64,000 bases of DNA, from NCBI GenBank assembly GCA_020632495.1, contig JACKFL010000005.1, positions 1,364,001 through 1,428,000 on the forward strand. The letters are read 5' to 3'. Below the pieces are notes generated by a model. The model was given only the letters and a program-made list of their open reading frames with translations, did not search any database and had not been told where the DNA came from. The position numbers were made by a program, and so were the translations under genes. Below, piece by piece: positions 57,709 through 64,000 of this stretch. The first letter of the stretch is position 1, and every line of letters starts with the position of its first letter. This DNA comes from Candidatus Omnitrophota bacterium (lineage in GTDB: Bacteria > Omnitrophota > Gorgyraeia > Zapsychrales > Zapsychraceae).

Positions 57709-58011
57709 ATGGAATTGACCGAGGAACAGAAGCAGGAGATCAAACAAAAGTTCAAGATACGGCGAAAGCGGCAGCTGTTTATTTCGTTGCCGTTCGTGGC
57801 GGTGATGCTCGGCTTTATTGCGTTTGAGGACCAGATGGCGGCGCTGAGCGCGGATATTCCGGAACAGGTGCTGGGCATCGGATTCTTCGTCGCGGTGCTG
57901 GCGGTCCTCGGTCTTTCATTCCGGAACTGGCGTTGCCCGCAATGCGACGGGTACCTGGGCAAGAATATCAATCCCAAATTTTGTTCGAAATGCGGAGCGG
58001 CATTGCAGTGA
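57709..58011 (+). CDS. Membrane protein with C-terminal zinc ribbon
   Basis: 100 residues: a basic N-terminus (EEQKQEIKQKFKIRRKRQ), two hydrophobic segments near residues 24-38 and 52-66, then a zinc ribbon (WRCPQCDGYLG, KFCSKCGAALQ). The start is set by GAAGGGGGGGGAT. Function unknown. Its stop overlaps the next GTG by 4 bases, suggesting co-translation with the thioredoxin-like protein. Confidence 0.7.
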   Translation: MELTEEQKQEIKQKFKIRRKRQLFISLPFVAVMLGFIAFEDQMAALSADIPEQVLGIGFFVAVLAVLGLSFRNWRCPQCDGYLGKNINPKFCSKCGAALQ

Positions 58012-58634
58012 AGGCAGGCGTGTGGCGTTGCCGGTGGTTGGGCGCAATGCTCGGTGCGGCTTTGTTGCCGGCATTGGCCGGGCCGGCCTGTGCCGGTTGG
58101 CCGCCGCAGAAGGGGCAGCTGTTTCCGGATGAGGGGACCTACGTTGATCAGGACGGGAACCGGATGAAACTCTCGCGCTTCAAGGGCAAAGTCCTGCTGG
58201 TCGAGTATGTCGGTATGAATTGTCCGGCCTGCCAGGCCTTCTCGGGTGCCCAGGCCCGGGGCGCGTACCGCGGGAACCCGGTGCAGCGCGGGTTGCAGTC
58301 GATCGAGTCTTACTTCCCGAGGTACACCGGCGGACTCCGCTTGGATGATCCGCGGATTGTCTTTATTCAAATACTGCTCTACGACATGCAGCTGAAGGCG
58401 CCCCGGCCCGCCGACGCCTGCCAATGGGCCGGGCATTTTGATTTGCGCACGGCGCGGCAGGAATACGTGCTGGTGCCCGAGCGGGACATGCGCTCGCAGG
58501 CAAGTTATAATCTTATTCCCGGCTTTCAACTTGTCGACCGCAGCTTTCGGGTTCGGTCGGACAGCACCGGGCACTATCCCCGGGACGATCTCTACCGGAC
58601 GTTGCTGCCGATGGCCGGTCAAATCGTTAAGTAA
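58008..58634 (+). CDS. Exported thioredoxin-fold protein with CPAC motif
   Basis: 208 residues from GTG 58008, chosen by the GTGA overlap. Signal peptide (LGAMLGAALLPALAGPACAG), then a thioredoxin-like domain: GKVLLVEYVGMNCPACQAFSG with redox pair Cys72-Pro-Ala-Cys75, as in TlpA/ResA- or peroxiredoxin-like proteins. The proline-cis loop is less evident. It may handle disulfides or be linked with the zinc-ribbon protein. The next gene starts 23 bases downstream. Confidence 0.8.
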   Translation: MKAGVWRCRWLGAMLGAALLPALAGPACAGWPPQKGQLFPDEGTYVDQDGNRMKLSRFKGKVLLVEYVGMNCPACQAFSGAQARGAYRGNPVQRGLQSIESYFPRYTGGLRLDDPRIVFIQILLYDMQLKAPRPADACQWAGHFDLRTARQEYVLVPERDMRSQASYNLIPGFQLVDRSFRVRSDSTGHYPRDDLYRTLLPMAGQIVK

Positions 58635-58657
58635 CAATCTTAATCTGAGACACCGTT

Positions 58658-59626
58658 GTGAAAAAATATTCCTGGATTACCGCGTTTTTATTATTAGCCG
58701 TGCTGTCGGCGTGTACCGCGACCAAGTCACGCGAGGATATTCTCCGTCAGGCCGAGGTGATCCGCGAGGAATTCCTCGAGAAACAACCGGAAGTGTTGGC
58801 GGAAACGGCCGCTGCGCCGCCGCCGGTATTCAGCTTGCCGGAACCGGCGCCGGAAGCTGTGCCGCCAGCGGAAGCCCCGGAGGTTGCCGCCGTTCCCGCC
58901 ACGGCCGGGGTCCCGGCGGAGCCGCCGCGTCTGCGGCCGGTCCGCAACGAGAAGTTGTACTTCAAGGCACGTTATTTGGGGATGACCGTCGCGGAATTGA
59001 CCACGGAGGTGGTCGAACGCAAATATCACAAGGGTGTCCCCGTGATCGTGTTTAAGGCGACGGGGAAGACCACCGACCCGTTCTCGAAGGTGTTTCCCAT
59101 CGAGGATATCTTTATTTCCTACATGGACGAACAACGCAAACGGGTGGTGTACCGCGAGGAATACCGCAGTGAAGGCAAGTACCGCAAGCATTCCTTTGTG
59201 GAGTTCGACTATGACAAGGGCCTCGCGTTTTTCTACAACGATGTGGACAAGACCCGTAAGGAAATCCCCATTTCCGATCAGGTCCATGATCCGGTGACCG
59301 CGAACTACTACGCGCGGACGCTGCGCTGGCAGCCCGGCGATACGCTCGACCTGCAGGTGTACGCCTCTGAGAAAATCTACGATCTGATTTGCCTCATCGA
59401 AGACATCGATGACATCAAGACGCCTGGCCACGGCAAACGTCCGGCGCTGGTGGTTCAGCCTTACGCCTACATCAACGGCGAAGATGCCAAGAAAGGCCGG
59501 GCCACCGGGTTTTTCGATGCGGGTGGGGCACGGATCCCCTTAAAAGCCGTGATCCGCACGCCGTTCTTCGGTTCGGCGCAGCTCATCCTCGACCGCATCG
59601 AGAACCAGACGTTTACCGGACAATAG
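58658..59626 (+). CDS. DUF3108 lipoprotein
   Basis: 322 residues from GTG 58658. Lipobox LSACTATKS (Cys19) after a hydrophobic signal, then a proline/alanine/glutamate-rich linker (PEPAPEAVPPAEAPEVAAVP) of ~60 residues. The rest is the DUF3108 domain (LYFKARYLGMTVAELTTEVV, FIEDIF..., VHDPVTANYYARTLRW, VIRTPFFGSAQLILDRI) with its all-beta layout. DUF3108 is frequent in Gram-negative deep-branching phyla and function is unknown. No good ribosome site is visible. Confidence 0.85.
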   Translation: MKKYSWITAFLLLAVLSACTATKSREDILRQAEVIREEFLEKQPEVLAETAAAPPPVFSLPEPAPEAVPPAEAPEVAAVPATAGVPAEPPRLRPVRNEKLYFKARYLGMTVAELTTEVVERKYHKGVPVIVFKATGKTTDPFSKVFPIEDIFISYMDEQRKRVVYREEYRSEGKYRKHSFVEFDYDKGLAFFYNDVDKTRKEIPISDQVHDPVTANYYARTLRWQPGDTLDLQVYASEKIYDLICLIEDIDDIKTPGHGKRPALVVQPYAYINGEDAKKGRATGFFDAGGARIPLKAVIRTPFFGSAQLILDRIENQTFTGQ

Positions 59627-59661
59627 CGACGGGCAGCCCGCCCGCGGCCGCCAATTTGTCC

Positions 59662-59690
59662 TTGAGAAGGCCGCAGGGCTGGGTTATACT
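59662..59690 (+). promoter_or_regulatory. Promoter of a leaderless radical SAM gene
   Basis: TTGAGA (59662-59667), 17-base spacer, TATACT (59685-59690), six bases to ATG 59697. The expected start of transcription is the A of the start codon. Confidence 0.75.
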
Positions 59691-59696
59691 TAACTC

Positions 59697-61223
59697 ATGC
59701 GTCCAAACCGCAAAATCCTTCTCATTAATACCTCCGTCACCACCATAAAACAATACAGTCATGTTTTCGGTTACCCGGTCGGCCTGATGGCTATTGCGGG
59801 CTATATTCGCGCGCAAGGATTTGCCGCCGTCACGATCCTTGATTTTAACGTGCCGGACGCATTTGAAGGTCTGGAGGAGACCATCCGCCGCGAGCAACCC
59901 GCTGTTGTCGGGATGTGCGGTCTGACGACGGATCAGGAGTGCATCGAATATACCGGCCGCAAAATTAAACAGTGGTTGCCGGACTGCCTGCTGATCTGCG
60001 GCGGTCCGTATGCCTCGGCCTCGCCCCAGCGGGTCGCCGGCTACCCGTTTATCGATTTGGCCGTGATCGGTGAGGGAGAGCTGACGTTTACCGAAATCCT
60101 GCAACGCTATTTCGATGGCCGGGAACTGACCGGTATCAAGGGGACGGCCTACGCCACGGCTGACGGGAGCGTGAGGCAGGAGCCGTCCCGTGATGCCATC
60201 ATGGACCTCGACAGTCTCCCGTTACCGGCCTTTGACCTGGTGGATATCGAATTCTACAGCACGCATTTGTCCATGGCGACCGTGGGGATCCGGCCGTACA
60301 TGTCGTTGTTCAGCTCGCGCGCTTGTCCCTATCAGTGCACCTATTGTCATGCCATTTTCGGCAAGACCTTCCGCGCCCAAAGCCCCGAGCGGATGGTCGA
60401 AATCATTGAGCATCTCATCGAACATTACGGCATCCGCGACTATGAATTTTACGACGACATCTGGAATCTCGACCGTGACCGGGTGCGGCGTTTCTGCGAA
60501 CTGGTTATCGCCAAGCAGCTCGATATCGCCTATCATTTTCCCAACGGACTGCGCACCGACCGGTTGACCGAGGAGCTGCTGGTGCTGATGAAAAAGTCCG
60601 GCTGCCGATATTTTTGTGTGGCCGTTGAGAGTGCCGACAAGGCTATGCAGAAGCAGATCAAGAAATTCAACAAGCTGGACATGATTCGCGACATGATCAA
60701 CCTGGCCGACCGGCTGGGGATCATGACCAACGGCTTTTTTATGATCGGTTTTCCCGGCGAGACGTATCCGCAGATGCTGAAAACCTGCTGGTTTGTCATT
60801 TCCTCACGATTGCACATCGCCGATTTATTTGCCGTGACTCCGTTCGAGGGGACGGAGCTCTATGCCGACCTTGAAAAAGCGGATAAGCTCAACAAAAACA
60901 ATCTGCAGAAATTTGATGCCGGGGCCTACCACAACCGCGTCTCCGATATGTCGGCTGTGCCGAAATGGTTGATTTTTGTTACCTTACGCCTGACCTTTAT
61001 CTTGACATACGCTAATCCTGTCCGAATCTACAGGGTGTTCCGCTTGTATCCGTACCCCGGATCCCTGCGCCGCAAGATCTATCAGCTGATTCTCCGGATG
61101 CTCGGGTTGAAAAAAATGCCCCGCGAACACATCTTCGAGGAGCTCCGCGTGCGTGAGGAATCGGCCGGCAGGCAAACCGGCGGCGGGCCGGTCACCGGCC
61201 TTGTGCGTGTCGGCACGCCTTAG
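59697..61223 (+). CDS. B12-binding radical SAM protein, paralogue 1
   Basis: 508 residues. N-terminal cobalamin-binding-like Rossmann domain (ILLINTSVTTIKQYSHVF, GMCGLTTDQECIEY, LICGGPYASASPQRV), then radical SAM CPYQCTYCH (Cys210, Cys214, Cys217) with the GEGELTFTEIL motif before it. The typical His ligand motif DxHxxG for cobalamin is not seen, as in many relatives. C-terminal ~90 residues end in helical, basic tail. The gene appears leaderless. It is followed at 61232 by a closely related copy. Confidence 0.9.
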   Translation: MRPNRKILLINTSVTTIKQYSHVFGYPVGLMAIAGYIRAQGFAAVTILDFNVPDAFEGLEETIRREQPAVVGMCGLTTDQECIEYTGRKIKQWLPDCLLICGGPYASASPQRVAGYPFIDLAVIGEGELTFTEILQRYFDGRELTGIKGTAYATADGSVRQEPSRDAIMDLDSLPLPAFDLVDIEFYSTHLSMATVGIRPYMSLFSSRACPYQCTYCHAIFGKTFRAQSPERMVEIIEHLIEHYGIRDYEFYDDIWNLDRDRVRRFCELVIAKQLDIAYHFPNGLRTDRLTEELLVLMKKSGCRYFCVAVESADKAMQKQIKKFNKLDMIRDMINLADRLGIMTNGFFMIGFPGETYPQMLKTCWFVISSRLHIADLFAVTPFEGTELYADLEKADKLNKNNLQKFDAGAYHNRVSDMSAVPKWLIFVTLRLTFILTYANPVRIYRVFRLYPYPGSLRRKIYQLILRMLGLKKMPREHIFEELRVREESAGRQTGGGPVTGLVRVGTP

Positions 61224-61231
61224 TAAACACT

Positions 61232-62740
61232 ATGAACCACTCTCCCAAAATTCTGCTGATCAATACCTCCACTACCATGATCAAGCAGTTTAACTACGTT
61301 TACGGTTATCCCGTCGGGCTGATGAGTCTGGCCGGTTATGCCCGCGAGCAGGGGTTCGACAACATAACGCTCCTGGATTTCAATGTCCCCGGCAATTTCG
61401 AACGTTTGGAGGAGGTCTTTCGCACGGTCGATCCGGATGTGGTCGGGTTATGCGGGTTGACGGTCGACCGGGAGGGAATCGAATACACGGCGGAAAAGGT
61501 CAAGCAATGGAATCCCGGCTGTGTCGTCTTGTGCGGCGGGCCGTACGCTTCGGCCTCCTATGAACGCGTGGCGAGTTTTCCGTTCATCGACCTGGTCGTG
61601 GTCGGGGAGGGGGAGCTGACTTTTACCGAGATCCTGCAGCGCTGTGAGCGCGGTGAATCCTTGGCCGGAATTCGCGGGACCGCGCGCCGATTGCCGGACG
61701 GCTCGGTGAAATTGGAACCGGCGCGCGCGCCGATTATGGATCTCGACAGTCTGCCGTTGCCCGCCTTTGATCTGGCCGATATCGAATTTTACAGCACACA
61801 TCAGTCCATGGCCGCGACGATGGGGGTGCGGCCCTACATGGCGCTGTTCAGCTCCCGGGCATGTCCCTATCGGTGCACGTACTGTCACGACATATTCGGC
61901 AAGACCTTCCGGGCGCTGAGCGCCGAGCGGATGGTGGAGGTGATCGAACATCTTATTAAGGAGTACGGGATTCGCGATTTCGAATTTTATGATGACATCT
62001 GGAACCTTGACCGGGACCGGGTGAAACGGTTTTGCGAGCTGGTTATCGCCAAGAAGCTGGACATCAACTATCATTTTCCCAACGGCTTGCGAACCGACCG
62101 CTTCACCGAAGAATTGCTGGAACTCATGGCCGCCTCGGGCTGCCGGTATTTCGCCGTGGCCGTGGAGAGCCCGGACAAGGCGATTCAGAAACAGATCAAG
62201 AAGTTCAACAAGATGGACGTGATCCGGCGCAACATCGCGATCGCGGACCGCTTGGGCATCTTCACCATGGGCTATTTCATGGTCGGTTTTCCCGGTGAGC
62301 GTTACCGTCAGATGCTCAAGACGTGCTGGTTCATGATCAGCTCCCGTTTAACCGTGTGCGAGCTGTTCAGTGTGACGCCTTTTGAAGGGACCGAAATTTA
62401 TCAGGATCTCGAACGTGAAAAAGAATTGGACCGGGCCCGGAATCAGAATTTTGTGTTGGGGGCCTATCACAATCACGTTTCCCAGATGAGTGCCGTTCCC
62501 GCGTGGCTGGTGGATATTACCCGGAAAATGACCTACCTGCTGACCTACACGAACCCGATGCGCATGTGGCGCATTTTTGTCCTGAAACCTTACCGGGGGA
62601 CTTGGGCGCGTCGCGCGGTGGGATTGATGCTGCGGATTTTCGGATGCCGCCGTATTCGCCGGGAAAATTTCTTCCAGGAACTGCGGCAGCGGGAATCGGC
62701 CCGCCGCGATCAACACGAATCGGTCGCGCAGCCGGCCTGA
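61232..62740 (+). CDS. B12-binding radical SAM protein, paralogue 2
   Basis: 502 residues; co-linear with the first copy over the whole length, for example ILLINTSTTMIKQFNYVYGY, GPYASASYERVASFPFIDL and CPYRCTYCHDIFGKTFRA (Cys211, Cys215, Cys218), and the shared block LAITxGxRxF of the core. The two genes are separated by 8 bases and probably arose by tandem duplication, with different ends (RRENFFQELRQRES versus REHIFEELRVREE). Substrates may differ. Confidence 0.9.
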   Translation: MNHSPKILLINTSTTMIKQFNYVYGYPVGLMSLAGYAREQGFDNITLLDFNVPGNFERLEEVFRTVDPDVVGLCGLTVDREGIEYTAEKVKQWNPGCVVLCGGPYASASYERVASFPFIDLVVVGEGELTFTEILQRCERGESLAGIRGTARRLPDGSVKLEPARAPIMDLDSLPLPAFDLADIEFYSTHQSMAATMGVRPYMALFSSRACPYRCTYCHDIFGKTFRALSAERMVEVIEHLIKEYGIRDFEFYDDIWNLDRDRVKRFCELVIAKKLDINYHFPNGLRTDRFTEELLELMAASGCRYFAVAVESPDKAIQKQIKKFNKMDVIRRNIAIADRLGIFTMGYFMVGFPGERYRQMLKTCWFMISSRLTVCELFSVTPFEGTEIYQDLEREKELDRARNQNFVLGAYHNHVSQMSAVPAWLVDITRKMTYLLTYTNPMRMWRIFVLKPYRGTWARRAVGLMLRIFGCRRIRRENFFQELRQRESARRDQHESVAQPA

Positions 62741-62766
62741 TCCCGTTTGCCGGCGGTGGGGATAGC

Positions 62767-63468
62767 ATGACCCGGTTTTTTCGAATCTGCGGGGTAATAG
62801 CGGTTATGTCCGGAATACCATTTTTCGGTTGCGCCCGGGCCGGTGATTTCGAGCAGGCCCACGACCGGATGATCGCCGAACAGCTCATCCCGCGCGGCAT
62901 TGAAGATACGCGCGTGTTGGCGGCGATGCGCAAGGTCAGGCGGCATGAGTACGTCCCCAAGGCCGTGCGCGACCGCGCCTACGATGACGGTCCGTTGCCC
63001 ATCGGCCACGGGCAGACCATTTCGCAGCCGTACATCGTGGCCGTCATGACCCAAGTATTGGAGCCGAAAGACAACGACAAGGTTCTGGAGATCGGCACAG
63101 GCAGCGGCTATCAGGCCGCCGTTTTAGCCGAGATCGTTGATCAGGTGTACACGATTGAAATTGTCGGACCGCTGGCCGATGAGGCGCGCGCGCATCTTAA
63201 AAAGCAGGGGTACACGAACATCACGGTCCGGCACGGCGACGGTTATCGCGGGTGGCCGGAGCATGCGCCCTTCGACAAGATCATCGTGACGGCCGCGCCG
63301 CCGGAGGTCCCGCCGCGCCTGGTGGAACAGCTCAAAGTCGGCGGCCGCATGGTCCTGCCGGTGGGTGAAGGATATCAACAGCTGATCGTCCTTACCAAGA
63401 CCGATCAGGGGGTTGTCACTGAGACCCTGTTTCCGGTCCGCTTCGTCCCGATGGTCCCCGGGCCCTGA
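62767..63468 (+). CDS. pcm: Exported protein-L-isoaspartate O-methyltransferase
   Basis: 233 residues. The SAM motif VLEIGTGSGYQAAVLAE and the substrate loop PLPIGHGQTISQPYIVA are typical of PCMT, as are FDKIIVTAAPPEVP and GGRMVLPVGEG. Unusually, an N-terminal signal (CGVIAVMSGIPFFGCARAG) is present with a possible lipobox FFGC, so the enzyme is predicted to sit in the periplasm. There it would repair isoaspartyl damage in envelope proteins. The start at 62767 follows GGTGGGGATAGC; the frame upstream from 62503 is inside the radical SAM gene. Confidence 0.9.
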   Translation: MTRFFRICGVIAVMSGIPFFGCARAGDFEQAHDRMIAEQLIPRGIEDTRVLAAMRKVRRHEYVPKAVRDRAYDDGPLPIGHGQTISQPYIVAVMTQVLEPKDNDKVLEIGTGSGYQAAVLAEIVDQVYTIEIVGPLADEARAHLKKQGYTNITVRHGDGYRGWPEHAPFDKIIVTAAPPEVPPRLVEQLKVGGRMVLPVGEGYQQLIVLTKTDQGVVTETLFPVRFVPMVPGP

Positions 63469-63507
63469 CGGTGAGCGAAAAATATTTCCGTCCGGCGCAT
63501 GCCCGTA

Positions 63508-63533
63508 TGTTATACTAATCCCATACTTAGTAT
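63508..63533 (+). promoter_or_regulatory. Extended -10 promoter with overlapping dyad
   Basis: TGTTATACT is an extended -10 (TATACT 63511-63516). ATACTAA (63512-63518) and TTAGTAT (63527-63533) form a perfect dyad with an 8-base spacer across the box and start site, a probable operator. A leader of about 120 bases follows. Confidence 0.6.
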
Positions 63534-63585
63534 TAAGTAATTCATTCCCACCATTCCCCAATCACACATGTGTATTTTCAATCCG

Positions 63586-63628
63586 CCGGGTTCCTCTGGC
63601 ATCGGCAGGTTCTGTCCGTTGAACCCGG
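63586..63628 (+). other. Leader hairpin
   Basis: CCGGGTTC (63586-63593) pairs with GAACCCGG (63621-63628), an 8-pair stem in the 5' leader of the last gene. No T-run follows. Confidence 0.5.
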
Positions 63629-63643
63629 ATCATAAGTTGTTAT

Positions 63644-64000
63644 TATGCATAGACTAACAATATATTATCAGGTGCGGCGCCGGGTTGCGGCTGTTATGGC
63701 GGTGCTGCTGATCACATTGCCGGTCCCCCGGGCCGCGGCTGCGGAATCGGTCGCTACGGGGTTTGCCATGGATTTGCCGGAACCCGGGAGCCGGGTTTCC
63801 TCAAGCCCCGATTACCGGCCGGCCAGGCTCACCGGGCTGACCGTGGATCCCGTCCATCCGTTACAGCTGGAGTTTCTGATTCGTCCCGCGGAAGATGGCG
63901 AGGCGACGGCGGCCTTCGATGCCGAGGCCATGACCTTGGTGAAGTATTTTCTCGCCTCGTTGACCATGCCTGAAGATGACATGTGGGTCAATTTGTCTCC
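63644..64000 (+). CDS. Large exported Omnitrophota-type protein, 5' part only
   Basis: 119 codons are visible, open to the window edge. Signal peptide (VAAVMAVLLITLPVPRAAAA), then LTGLTVDPVHPLQLEF, a short variable loop and TLVKYFLASLTMPEDDMWVNLS. I recognise this beginning as that of a very widespread, long exported family seen in Candidatus Omnitrophota, often with a GNTAFV-type centre and of unknown function (memory, not searched). No ribosome site is obvious before the ATG. The long leader with operator and hairpin suggests tight regulation. Confidence 0.75.

Overview
The window reads as a chromosomal segment of a Gram-negative, didermic bacterium, most probably a member of Candidatus Omnitrophota. 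The best taxonomic hint is the incomplete gene at the right edge (63644 onward). Its mature N-terminus, with words such as LTGLTVDPVHPLQLEF and KYFLASLTMPEDDMWVNLS, matches a large exported protein family that I associate with that phylum. The GC-rich coding, many lipoproteins and periplasmic proteins, a porin, DUF3108, Anbu/alpha-E/ATP-grasp genes and B12-radical SAM genes fit this. The assignment is from memory and was not searched.

Layout. 0.1-3.1 kb: cation/proton antiporter followed by a translationally coupled histidine kinase and Fis-type response regulator. 3.3-6.9 kb: four-gene operon YceI / flavoprotein / type III polyketide synthase / UbiE-like methyltransferase, resembling a phenolic-lipid pathway. 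7.0-9.7 kb: small envelope proteins, a cupin and two structured-RNA candidates, each with its own promoter and terminator. 9.7-15.9 kb: DUF2231 protein, porin plus FMN-binding protein, HD-GYP protein, lipoprotein, papain-like amidase and a single-domain response regulator.

15.4-30.7 kb is an accessory, repeat-rich zone. It holds at least four copies of a ~160 bp palindromic MITE-like element, other palindromic families, two identical 983 bp IS481-family insertions (each with a 6 bp target duplication, each in the right arm of the same repeat family), three tRNA genes (Thr-CGT, Leu-CAG, Gly-CCC) and an unusual operon: a RecA-like protein without a P-loop, a small helical protein and a B-family DNA polymerase with a reduced exonuclease region.

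32.0-45.7 kb is a large amidoligase region. A KamA-type aminomutase, a tandem ATP-grasp ligase and a GNAT-HDAC-GNAT fusion form one operon, possibly making a beta-amino-acid conjugate. Immediately downstream lies the ATP-grasp type 2 / alpha-E / transglutaminase / zinc metallopeptidase / Anbu proteasome-like set. 45.8-48.6 kb: PPOX protein, then an Rrf2 repressor with hydroxylamine reductase (nitrosative stress). 48.6-54.6 kb: glycosyltransferase-TPR fusion, a third RNA candidate, MFS transporter, cytochrome c and a secreted dockerin protein. 55-64 kb: PhoR/PhoB-like two-component pair, envelope proteins, DUF3108 lipoprotein, duplicated B12-radical SAM genes, a periplasmic isoaspartyl methyltransferase and the truncated signature gene.

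Regulatory themes visible in the DNA are several genes whose -10 box lies 6-7 bases before the start codon (predicted leaderless mRNAs), dense stop/start overlaps inside operons, and 11-base-periodic direct repeats typical of OmpR/PhoB regulators before some genes. Start codons were moved from the longest ORF wherever a Shine-Dalgarno, a stop/start overlap or a promoter decided the matter. I see no CRISPR array, rRNA or prophage.
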